Of a DNA stretch of 64,000 nucleotides, positions 34,885 to 47,197 are shown piece by piece. Source of the stretch: Dugong dugon (lineage: Eukaryota > Chordata > Mammalia > Sirenia > Dugongidae); assembly GCA_030035585.1 (NCBI GenBank), contig CM057463.1, forward strand, positions 140,834,736 through 140,898,735, in the 5' to 3' direction. The first letter of the stretch is position 1. Every line of letters begins with the position of its first letter. The translations under genes and the position numbers were made by a program. A model generated the notes under the pieces. That model was not told the origin of the DNA. It worked only from the letters and a program-made list of their open reading frames with translations, and did not search any database.

Positions 34885-36932
34885 GGGAAGAAGCTACAGG
34901 CTCCTGTAAAGCATACAAGCTTTAGTCAGCAAAACTGAACCTCTTCTGCTGTCCTCTAGCTGAAGGCAGACAATCTGCCTGTTTGGCTTTGAAAGCCAGT
35001 AATACCTTCATTCCCTGGTATGCGAAATTCCCTTGGAAATCCAGGGGATTCAAATACTTGCTAGGCCTGCACTCTCCAGCCTTCTCCCACTCAGGGAACA
35101 TTGGAGAAAGCAGCTTGTGCTGGGCAGACTCTTTCTTGTAACAAAACTGAAAACTTAAGTAGATTCAGTTAAGCAGCTTGAAGGAGAAGGCTGTCTTTTG
35201 CTTTCTCTTTCATATGGTGAATAGGAAACTAAAACTCACTGCTAACAAATGTTTTACTCAGGAGAAGTACGGTTTTGCCTCGTTAGCCTTCCAGAATGGG
35301 AGAAACGCGGTTTCTCTTCTCCTTTAGCGATACCGTGTGTAAAGCCCTATTCTCAGCTTCGCAGCACAGAATGCCTCGAGGAATGCTGGAAAGTCTGAAC
35401 GGCTTCAACTACTTGAAAGGGAGAAAAGTCATACGCTTTATCCACGTAGACAATGCACAGGCAACTTTCTTAGGCATGTAACCCAGAGGGACTTTCCAAC
35501 ACAGAAAGTGAATCGTGCTCCGTTCCTCCCCAGACTGAGAGCAACAAGCTCTTGCTTTCTCTTTCAGGCAGGGAAGAAGCTACATGCTCGTGTTAGGCAC
35601 ACAAGCTATAGTCAGCAAATCTGAACCTCTTCTATTGTCCTCTAGCTGAAGGCACACAATCTACCTGTCTGGCTTTGAAAGCCAACAGTACCATCATTCC
35701 CTGGCATGCAAACTTCCCTTAGAAACCCAGGGGATACAAATACTTGCTGGGCCTGCACCGTCCAGCCTTCTCCCACTCAGAGAACATTGGAGAAAGCAGC
35801 TTTGCTGGGCGGACTCTTTCCTCTAAGAAAACTGAAAACTTAAGTAGATTCAGTTAAGCAGCTTGAAGGAGAACGCTGTATTTTCCTATGTCTTTCATGT
35901 GGTGAATGGGGAACTTACAATTGCTGCTAACAAAATTTCTACTCAGCACAACTACGGTTTTGCCTCCTTCGCGTTCCAGAATGGGATAAACGCGGTTTCT
36001 CTTCTCCTTTAGCGATACCGTGTGTAAAGCCCTATTCTCAGCTTCGCAGCACAGAATGCCTCGAGGAATGCATGCTGGAAAGTCTGAACGGCTTCAACTA
36101 CTTGAAAGGGAGAAAAGTCATACGCTTTATCCAGGTAGGCAATGCACAGGCAACTTTCTTAGGCATGTAACACAGAGGGACTTTCCAACACAGAAAGTGA
36201 ATCGTGCTCCGTTCCTCCCCAGACTGAGAGCAACAAGCTCTTGCTTTCTCTTTCAGGCAGGGAAGAAGCTACATGCTCGTGTTAGGCACACAAGCTTTAG
36301 TCAGCAAATCGGAACCTCTTCTATTGTCCTCTAGCTGTCTACCTGTCTGGCTTTGAAAGCCAACAGTACCTTCATTCACTGGTACGCAAACTTCCCTTAG
36401 AAACCCAGAGGTTACAAATACTTGCTGGGCCTGCACTCTCCAGCCTTCTCCCACTCAGAGAACATTGGCGAAAGCAGCTTTGCTGGGCGGACTCTTTCCT
36501 CTAAGAAAACTGAAAACTTAAGTAGATTCAGTTAAGCAGCTTGAAGGAGAACCTTGTATTTTCCTATGTCTTTCATGTGGTGAATGGGGAACTTAGAATT
36601 GCTGCTAACAAAGTTTCTACTCAGCACAACTACGGTTTTGCCTTCTTCGCGTTCCAGAATGGGAGAAACGCGGTTTCCTTCTCCTTTAGCGGTACCGTCT
36701 GTAAAGCCCTAATCTCAGCTTCGCAGCACAGAATGCCTCCCGGATTGATGGAAAGTCTGAACGGCTTCAACTACTTGAAAGGGAGAAAAGTCATACGCTT
36801 TATTCAGGTAGACAATGCACAGGCAACTTTCTTAGGCATGTAACCCAGAGGGACTTTCCAACACAGAAAGTGAATCGTGCTCCGTTCCTCCCCAGACTGA
36901 GAGCAACAAGCTCTTGCTTTCTCTTTCAGGCA
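34885..36932 (+). repeat. Module 15: ABC
   Basis: Monomers start at 34885 (A), 35571 (B1) and 36260 (C). No private change was noticed. Confidence 0.95.
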
Positions 36933-38983
36933 GGGAAGAAGCTACATGCTCGTGTTAGGCACACAAGCTATAGTCAGCAAATCTGAACCTCTTCTATTGT
37001 CCTCTAGCTGAAGGCACACAATCTACCTGTCTGGCTTTGAAAGCCAACAGTACCATCATTCCCTGGCATGCAAACTTCCCTTAGAAACCCAGGGGATACA
37101 AATACTTGCTGGGCCTGCACCGTCCAGCCTTCTCCCACTCAGAGAACATTGGAGAAAGCAGCTTTGCTGGGCGGACTCTTTCCTCTAAGAAAACTGAAAA
37201 CTTAAGTAGATTCAGTTAAGCAGCTTGAAGGGGAACGCTGTATTTTCCTATGTCTTTCATGTGGTGAATGGGGAACTTACAATTGCTGCTAACAAAATTT
37301 CTACTCAGCACAACTACGGTTTTGCCTCCTTCGCGTTCCAGAATGGGATAAACGCGGTTTCTCTTCTCCTTTAGCGATACCGTGTGTAAAGCCCTATTCT
37401 CAGCTTCGCAGCACAGAATGCCTCGAGGAATGCATGCTGGAAAGTCTGAACGGCTTCAACTACTTGAAAGGGAGAAAAGTCATACGCTTTATCCAGGTAG
37501 ACAATGCACAGGCAACTTTCTTAGGCATGTAACCCAGAGGGACTTTCCAACACAGAAAGTGAATCATGCTCCGTTCCTCCCCAGACTGAGAGCAACAAGC
37601 TCTTGCTTTCTCTTTCAGGCAGGGAAGAAGCTACATGCTCGTGTTAGGCACACAAGCTATAGTCAGCAAATCTGAACCTCTTCTATTGTCCTCTAGCTGA
37701 AGGCACACAATCTACCTGTCTGGCTTTGAAAGCCAACAGTACCATCATTCCCTGGCATGCAAACTTCCCTTAGAAACCCAGGGGATACAAATACTTGCTG
37801 GGCCTGCACCGTCCAGCCTTCTCCCACTCAGAGAACATTGGCGAAAGCAGCTTTGCTGGGCGGACTCTTTCCTCTAAGAAAACTGAAAACTTAAGTAGAT
37901 TCAGTTAAGCAGCTTGAAGGAGAACGCTGTATTTTCCTATGTCTTTCATGTGGTGAATGGGGAACTTACAATTGCTGCTAACAAAATTTCTACTCAGCAC
38001 AACTACGGTTTTGCCTCCTTCGCGTTCCAGAATGGGATAAACGCGGTTTCTCTTCTCCTTTAGCGATACCGTGTGTAAAGCCCTATTCTCAGCTTCGCAG
38101 CACAGAATGCCTCGAGGAATGCATGCTGGAAAGTCTGAACGGCTTCAACTACTTGAAAGGGAGAAAAGTCATACGCTTTATCCAGGTAGGCAATGCACAG
38201 GCAACTTTCTTAGGCATGTAACACAGAGGGACTTTCCAACACAGAAAGTGAATCGTGCTCCGTTCCTCCCCAGACTGAGAGCAACAAGCTCTTGCTTTCT
38301 CTTTCAGGCAGGGAAGAAGCTACATGCTCGTGTTAGGCACACAAGCTTTAGTCAGCAAATCGGAACCTCTTCTATTGTCCTCTAGCTGTCTACCTGTCTG
38401 GCTTTGAAAGCCAACAGTACCTTCATTCACTGGTACGCAAACTTCCCTTAGAAACCCAGAGGTTACAAATACTTGCTGGGCCTGCACTCTCCAGCCTTCT
38501 CCCACTCAGAGAACATTGGCGAAAGCAGCTTTGCTGGGCGGACTCTTTCCTCTAAGAAAACTGAAAACTTAAGTAGATTCAGTTAAGCAGCTTGAAGGAG
38601 AACCTTGTATTTTCCTATGTCTTTCATGTGGTGAATGGGGAACTTAGAATTGCTGCTAACAAAGTTTCTACTCAGCACAACTACGGTTTTGCCTTCTTCG
38701 CGTTCCAGAATGGGAGAAACGCGGTTTCCTTCTCCTTTAGCGGTACCGTCTGTAAAGCCCTAATCTCAGCTTCGCAGCACAGAATGCCTCCCGGATTGAT
38801 GGAAAGTCTGAACGGCTTCAACTACTTGAAAGGGAGAAAAGTCATACGCTTTATTCAGGTAGACAATGCACAGGCAACTTTCTTAGGCATGTAACCCAGA
38901 GGGACTTTCCAACACAGAAAGTGAATCGTGCTCCGTTCCTCCCCAGACTGAGAGCAACAAGCTCTTGCTTTCTCTTTCAGGCA
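36933..38983 (+). repeat. Module 16: BBC
   Basis: Monomers start at 36933 (B2), 37622 (B3) and 38311 (C). There is a private A at 37566 (GAATCATGCT, otherwise GAATCGTGCT), a CpG-to-CpA change. It is not shared by the adjacent module 17. Confidence 0.95.
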
Positions 38984-41034
38984 GGGAAGAAGCTACATGC
39001 TCGTGTTAGGCACACAAGCTATAGTCAGCAAATCTGAACCTCTTCTATTGTCCTCTAGCTGAAGGCACACAATCTACCTGTCTGGCTTTGAAAGCCAACA
39101 GTACCATCATTCCCTGGCATGCAAACTTCCCTTAGAAACCCAGGGGATACAAATACTTGCTGGGCCTGCACCGTCCAGCCTTCTCCCACTCAGAGAACAT
39201 TGGAGAAAGCAGCTTTGCTGGGCGGACTCTTTCCTCTAAGAAAACTGAAAACTTAAGTAGATTCAGTTAAGCAGCTTGAAGGGGAACGCTGTATTTTCCT
39301 ATGTCTTTCATGTGGTGAATGGGGAACTTACAATTGCTGCTAACAAAATTTCTACTCAGCACAACTACGGTTTTGCCTCCTTCGCGTTCCAGAATGGGAT
39401 AAACGCGGTTTCTCTTCTCCTTTAGCGATACCGTGTGTAAAGCCCTATTCTCAGCTTCGCAGCACAGAATGCCTCGAGGAATGCATGCTGGAAAGTCTGA
39501 ACGGCTTCAACTACTTGAAAGGGAGAAAAGTCATACGCTTTATCCAGGTAGACAATGCACAGGCAACTTTCTTAGGCATGTAACCCAGAGGGACTTTCCA
39601 ACACAGAAAGTGAATCGTGCTCCGTTCCTCCCCAGACTGAGAGCAACAAGCTCTTGCTTTCTCTTTCAGGCAGGGAAGAAGCTACATGCTCGTGTTAGGC
39701 ACACAAGCTATAGTCAGCAAATCTGAACCTCTTCTATTGTCCTCTAGCTGAAGGCACACAATCTACCTGTCTGGCTTTGAAAGCCAACAGTACCATCATT
39801 CCCTGGCATGCAAACTTCCCTTAGAAACCCAGGGGATACAAATACTTGCTGGGCCTGCACCGTCCAGCCTTCTCCCACTCAGAGAACATTGGCGAAAGCA
39901 GCTTTGCTGGGCGGACTCTTTCCTCTAAGAAAACTGAAAACTTAAGTAGATTCAGTTAAGCAGCTTGAAGGAGAACGCTGTATTTTCCTATGTCTTTCAT
40001 GTGGTGAATGGGGAACTTACAATTGCTGCTAACAAAATTTCTACTCAGCACAACTACGGTTTTGCCTCCTTCGCGTTCCAGAATGGGATAAACGCGGTTT
40101 CTCTTCTCCTTTAGCGATACCGTGTGTAAAGCCCTATTCTCAGCTTCGCAGCACAGAATGCCTCGAGGAATGCATGCTGGAAAGTCTGAACGGCTTCAAC
40201 TACTTGAAAGGGAGAAAAGTCATACGCTTTATCCAGGTAGGCAATGCACAGGCAACTTTCTTAGGCATGTAACACAGAGGGACTTTCCAACACAGAAAGT
40301 GAATCGTGCTCCGTTCCTCCCCAGACTGAGAGCAACAAGCTCTTGCTTTCTCTTTCAGGCAGGGAAGAAGCTACATGCTCGTGTTAGGCACACAAGCTTT
40401 AGTCAGCAAATCGGAACCTCTTCTATTGTCCTCTAGCTGTCTACCTGTCTGGCTTTGAAAGCCAACAGTACCTTCATTCACTGGTACGCAAACTTCCCTT
40501 AGAAACCCAGAGGTTACAAATACTTGCTGGGCCTGCACTCTCCAGCCTTCTCCCACTCAGAGAACATTGGCGAAAGCAGCTTTGCTGGGCGGACTCTTTC
40601 CTCTAAGAAAACTGAAAACTTAAGTAGATTCAGTTAAGCAGCTTGAAGGAGAACCTTGTATTTTCCTATGTCTTTCATGTGGTGAATGGGGAACTTAGAA
40701 TTGCTGCTAACAAAGTTTCTACTCAGCACAACTACGGTTTTGCCTTCTTCGCGTTCCAGAATGGGAGAAACGCGGTTTCCTTCTCCTTTAGCGGTACCGT
40801 CTGTAAAGCCCTAATCTCAGCTTCGCAGCACAGAATGCCTCCCGGATTGATGGAAAGTCTGAACGGCTTCAACTACTTGAAAGGGAGAAAAGTCATACGC
40901 TTTATTCAGGTAGACAATGCACAGGCAACTTTCTTAGGCATGTAACCCAGAGGGACTTTCCAACACAGAAAGTGAATCGTGCTCCGTTCCTCCCCAGACT
41001 GAGAGCAACAAGCTCTTGCTTTCTCTTTCAGGCA
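38984..41034 (+). repeat. Module 17: BBC
   Basis: Monomers start at 38984 (B2), 39673 (B3) and 40362 (C). It follows module 16 directly, so the two form a BBC doublet. Confidence 0.95.
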
Positions 41035-43082
41035 GGGAAGAAGCTACAGGCTCCTGTAAAGCATACAAGCTTTAGTCAGCAAAACTGAACCTCTTCTGCT
41101 GTCCTCTAGCTGAAGGCAGACAATCTGCCTGTTTGGCTTTGAAAGCCAGTAATACCTTCATTCCCTGGTATGCGAAATTCCCTTGGAAATCCAGGGGATT
41201 CAAATACTTGCTAGGCCTGCACTCTCCAGCCTTCTCCCACTCAGGGAACATTGGAGAAAGCAGCTTGTGCTGGGCAGACTCTTTCTTGTAACAAAACTGA
41301 AAACTTAAGTAGATTCAGTTAAGCAGCTTGAAGGAGAAGGCTGTCTTTTGCTTTCTCTTTCATATGGTGAATAGGAAACTAAAACTCACTGCTAACAAAT
41401 GTTTTACTCAGGAGAAGTACGGTTTTGCCTCGTTAGCCTTCCAGAATGGGAGAAACGCGGTTTCTCTTCTCCTTTAGCGATACCGTGTGTAAAGCCCTAT
41501 TCTCAGCTTCGCAGCACAGAATGCCTCGAGGAATGCTGGAAAGTCTGAACGGCTTCAACTACTTGAAAGGGAGAAAAGTCATACGCTTTATCCACGTAGA
41601 CAATGCACAGGCAACTTTCTTAGGCATGTAACCCAGAGGGACTTTCCAACACAGAAAGTGAATCGTGCTCCGTTCCTCCCCAGACTGAGAGCAACAAGCT
41701 CTTGCTTTCTCTTTCAGGCAGGGAAGAAGCTACATGCTCGTGTTAGGCACACAAGCTATAGTCAGCAAATCTGAACCTCTTCTATTGTCCTCTAGCTGAA
41801 GGCACACAATCTACCTGTCTGGCTTTGAAAGCCAACAGTACCATCATTCCCTGGCATGCAAACTTCCCTTAGAAACCCAGGGGATACAAATACTTGCTGG
41901 GCCTGCACCGTCCAGCCTTCTCCCACTCAGAGAACATTGGAGAAAGCAGCTTTGCTGGGCGGACTCTTTCCTCTAAGAAAACTGAAAACTTAAGTAGATT
42001 CAGTTAAGCAGCTTGAAGGAGAACGCTGTATTTTCCTATGTCTTTCATGTGGTGAATGGGGAACTTACAATTGCTGCTAACAAAATTTCTACTCAGCACA
42101 ACTACGGTTTTGCCTCCTTCGCGTTCCAGAATGGGATAAACGCGGTTTCTCTTCTCCTTTAGCGATACCGTGTGTAAAGCCCTATTCTCAGCTTCGCAGC
42201 ACAGAATGCCTCGAGGAATGCATGCTGGAAAGTCTGAACGGCTTCAACTACTTGAAAGGGAGAAAAGTCATACGCTTTATCCAGGTAGGCAATGCACAGG
42301 CAACTTTCTTAGGCATGTAACACAGAGGGACTTTCCAACACAGAAAGTGAATCGTGCTCCGTTCCTCCCCAGACTGAGAGCAACAAGCTCTTGCTTTCTC
42401 TTTCAGGCAGGGAAGAAGCTACATGCTCGTGTTAGGCACACAAGCTTTAGTCAGCAAATCGGAACCTCTTCTATTGTCCTCTAGCTGTCTACCTGTCTGG
42501 CTTTGAAAGCCAACAGTACCTTCATTCACTGGTACGCAAACTTCCCTTAGAAACCCAGAGGTTACAAATACTTGCTGGGCCTGCACTCTCCAGCCTTCTC
42601 CCACTCAGAGAACATTGGCGAAAGCAGCTTTGCTGGGCGGACTCTTTCCTCTAAGAAAACTGAAAACTTAAGTAGATTCAGTTAAGCAGCTTGAAGGAGA
42701 ACCTTGTATTTTCCTATGTCTTTCATGTGGTGAATGGGGAACTTAGAATTGCTGCTAACAAAGTTTCTACTCAGCACAACTACGGTTTTGCCTTCTTCGC
42801 GTTCCAGAATGGGAGAAACGCGGTTTCCTTCTCCTTTAGCGGTACCGTCTGTAAAGCCCTAATCTCAGCTTCGCAGCACAGAATGCCTCCCGGATTGATG
42901 GAAAGTCTGAACGGCTTCAACTACTTGAAAGGGAGAAAAGTCATACGCTTTATTCAGGTAGACAATGCACAGGCAACTTTCTTAGGCATGTAACCCAGAG
43001 GGACTTTCCAACACAGAAAGTGAATCGTGCTCCGTTCCTCCCCAGACTGAGAGCAACAAGCTCTTGCTTTCTCTTTCAGGCA
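41035..43082 (+). repeat. Module 18: ABC
   Basis: Monomers start at 41035 (A), 41721 (B1) and 42410 (C). No private change was noticed. Confidence 0.95.
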
Positions 43083-46000
43083 GGGAAGAAGCTACAGGCT
43101 CCTGTAAAGCATACAAGCTTTAGTCAGCAAAACTGAACCTCTTCTGCTGTCCTCTAGCTGAAGGCAGACAATCTGCCTGTTTGGCTTTGAAAGCCAGTAA
43201 TACCTTCATTCCCTGGTATGCGAAATTCCCTTGGAAATCCAGGGGATTCAAATACTTGCTAGGCCTGCACTCTCCAGCCTTCTCCCACTCAGGGAACATT
43301 GGAGAAAGCAGCTTGTGCTGGGCAGACTCTTTCTTGTAACAAAACTGAAAACTTAAGTAGATTCAGTTAAGCAGCTTGAAGGAGAAGGCTGTCTTTTGCT
43401 TTCTCTTTCATATGGTGAATAGGAAACTAAAACTCACTGCTAACAAATGTTTTACTCAGGAGAAGTACGGTTTTGCCTCGTTAGCCTTCCAGAATGGGAG
43501 AAACGCGGTTTCTCTTCTCCTTTAGCGATACCGTGTGTAAAGCCCTATTCTCAGCTTCGCAGCACAGAATGCCTCGAGGAATGCTGGAAAGTCTGAACGG
43601 CTTCAACTACTTGAAAGGGAGAAAAGTCATACGCTTTATCCAGGTAGACAATGCACAGGCAACTTTCTTAGGCATGTAACCCAGAGGGACTTTCCAACAC
43701 AGAAAGTGAATCGTGCTCCGTTCCTCCCCAGACTGAGAGCAACAAGCTCTTGCTTTCTCTTTCAGGCAGGGAAGAAGCTACATGCTCGTGTTAGGCACAC
43801 AAGCTATAGTCAGCAAATCTGAACCTCTTCTATTGTCCTCTAGCTGAAGGCACACAATCTACCTGTCTGGCTTTGAAAGCCAACAGTACCATCATTCCCT
43901 GGCATGCAAACTTCCCTTAGAAACCCAGGGGATACAAATACTTGCTGGGCCTGCACCGTCCAGCCTTCTCCCACTCAGAGAACATTGGCGAAAGCAGCTT
44001 TGCTGGGCGGACTCTTTCCTCTAAGAAAACTGAAAACTTAAGTAGATTCAGTTAAGCAGCTTGAAGGAGAACGCTGTATTTTCCTATGTCTTTCATGTGG
44101 TGAATGGGGAACTTACAATTGCTGCTAACAAAGTTTCTACTCAGCCCAACTACGGTTTTGCCTCCTTCGCGTTCCAGAATGGGATAAACGCGGTTTCTCT
44201 TCTCCTTTAGCGATACCGTGTGTAAAGCCCTATTCTCAGCTTCGCAGCACAGAATGCCTCAAGGAATGCATGCTGGAAAGTCTGAACGGCTTCAACTACT
44301 TGAAAGGGAGAAAAGTCATACGCTTTATCCACGTAGACAATGCACAGGCAACTTTCTTAGGCATGTAACACAGAGGGACTTTCCAACACAGAAAGTGAAT
44401 CGTGCTCCGTTCCTCCCCAGACTGAGAGCAACAAGCTCTTGCTTTCTCTTTCAGGCAGGGAAGAAGCTACATGCTCGTGTTAGGCACACAAGCTATAGTC
44501 AGCAAATCTGAACCTCTTCTATTGTCCTCTAGCTGAAGGCACACAATCTACCTGTCTGGCTTTGAAAGCCAACAGTACCATCATTCCCTGGCATGCAAAC
44601 TTCCCTTAGAAACCCAGGGGATACAAATACTTGCTGGGCCTGCACCGTCCAGCCTTCTCCCACTCAGAGAACATTGGCGAAAGCAGCTTTGCTGGGCGGA
44701 CTCTTTCCTCTAAGAAAAGTGAAAACTTAAGTAGATTCAGTTAAGCAGCTTGAAGGAGAACGCTGTATTTTCCTATGTCTTTCATGTGGTGAATGGGGAA
44801 CTTACAATTGCTGCTAACAAAATTTCTACTCAGCCCAACTACGGTTTTGCCTCCTTCGCGTTCCAGAATGGGATAAACGCGGTTTCTCTTCTCCTTTAGC
44901 GATACCGTGTGTAAAGCCCTATTCTCAGCTTCGCAGCACAGAATGCCTCGAGGAATGCATGCTGGAAAGTCTGAACGGCTTCAACTACTTGAAAGGGAGA
45001 AAAGTCATACGCTTTATCCACGTAGACAATGCACAGGCAACTTTCTTAGGCATGTAACACAGAGGGACTTTCCAACACAGAAAGTGAATCGTGCTCCGTT
45101 CCTCCCCAGACTGAGAGCAACAAGCTCTTGCTTTCTCTTTCAGGCAGGGAAGAAGCTACATGCTCGTGTTAGGCACACAAGCTATAGTCAGCAAATCGGA
45201 ACCTCTTCTATTGTCCTCTAGCTGAAGGCACACAATCTACCTGTCTGGCTTTGAAAGCCAACAGTACCATCATTCCCTGGCATGCAAACTTCCCTTAGAA
45301 ACCCAGGAGATACAAATACTTGCTGGGCCTGCACCGTCCAGCCTTCTCCCACTCAGAGAACATTGGCGAAAGCAGCTTTGCTGGGCGGACTCTTTCCTCT
45401 AAGAAAACTGAAAACTTAAGTAGATTCAGTTAAGCAGCTTGAAGGGGAACGCTGTATTTTCCTATGTCTTTCATGTGGTGAATGGGGAACTTACAATTGC
45501 TGCTAACAAAATTTCTACTCAGCACAACTACGGTTTTGCCTCCTTCGCGTTCCAGAATGGGAGAAACGCGGTTTCTCTTCTCCTTTAGCGATACCGTGTG
45601 TAAAGCCCTATTCTCAGCTTCGCAGCACAGAATGCCTCGAGGAATGCATGCTGGAAAGTCTGAACGGCTTCAACTACTTGAAAGGGAGAAAAGTCATACG
45701 CTTTATCCAGGTAGACAATGCACAGGCAACTTTCTTAGGCATGTAACCCAGAGGGACTTTCCAACACAGAAAGTGAATCGTGCTCCGTTCCTCCCCAGAC
45801 TGAGAGCAACAAGCTCTTGCTTTCTCTTTCAGGCAGGGAAGAAGCTACATGCTCGTGTTAGGCACACAAGCTATAGTCAGCAAATCTGAACCTCTTCTAT
45901 TGTCCTCTAGCTGAAGGCACACAATCTACCTGTCTGGCTTTGAAAGCCAACAGTACCATCATTCCCTGGCATGCAAACTTCCCTTAGAAACCCAGGGGAT

Positions 46001-47197
46001 ACAAATACTTGCTGGGCCTGCACCGTCCAGCCTTCTCCCACTCAGAGAACATTGGCGAAAGCAGCTTTGCTGGGCGGACTCTTTCCTCTAAGAAAACTGA
46101 AAACTTAAGTAGATTCAGTTAAGCAGCTTGAAGGAGAACGCTGTATTTTCCTATGTCTTTCATGTGGTGAATGGGGAACTTACAATTGCTGCTAACAAAA
46201 TTTCTACTCAGCACAACTACGGTTTTGCCTCCTTCGCGTTCCAGAATGGGATAAACGCGGTTTCTCTTCTCCTTTAGCGATACCGTGTGTAAAGCCCTAT
46301 TCTCAGCTTCGCAGCACAGAATGCCTCGAGGAATGCATGCTGGAAAGTCTGAACGGCTTCAACTACTTGAAAGGGAGAAAAGTCATACGCTTTATCCAGG
46401 TAGGCAATGCACAGGCAACTTTCTTAGGCATGTAACACAGAGGGACTTTCCAACACAGAAAGTGAATCGTGCTCCGTTCCTCCCCAGACTGAGAGCAACA
46501 AGCTCTTGCTTTCTCTTTCAGGCAGGGAAGAAGCTACATGCTCGTGTTAGGCACACAAGCTTTAGTCAGCAAATCGGAACCTCTTCTATTGTCCTCTAGC
46601 TGTCTACCTGTCTGGCTTTGAAAGCCAACAGTACCTTCATTCACTGGTACGCAAACTTCCCTTAGAAACCCAGAGGTTACAAATACTTGCTGGGCCTGCA
46701 CTCTCCAGCCTTCTCCCACTCAGAGAACATTGGCGAAAGCAGCTTTGCTGGGCGGACTCTTTCCTCTAAGAAAACTGAAAACTTAAGTAGATTCAGTTAA
46801 GCAGCTTGAAGGAGAACCTTGTATTTTCCTATGTCTTTCATGTGGTGAATGGGGAACTTAGAATTGCTGCTAACAAAGTTTCTACTCAGCACAACTACGG
46901 TTTTGCCTTCTTCGCGTTCCAGAATGGGAGAAACGCGGTTTCCTTCTCCTTTAGCGGTACCGTCTGTAAAGCCCTAATCTCAGCTTCGCAGCACAGAATG
47001 CCTCCCGGATTGATGGAAAGTCTGAACGGCTTCAACTACTTGAAAGGGAGAAAAGTCATACGCTTTATTCAGGTAGACAATGCACAGGCAACTTTCTTAG
47101 GCATGTAACCCAGAGGGACTTTCCAACACAGAAAGTGAATCGTGCTCCGTTCCTCCCCAGACTGAGAGCAACAAGCTCTTGCTTTCTCTTTCAGGCA
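43083..47197 (+). repeat. Module 19: ABBBBC
   Basis: Monomers start at 43083 (A), 43769 (Ba), 44458 (Bb), 45147 (Bc), 45836 (B3) and 46525 (C). The Bc has G at 45563 (GGGAGAAACG) where B copies have T. A and C normally have this G. The change removes an in-frame TAA and opens a chance 135-codon frame at 45482-45889. Confidence 0.95.
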
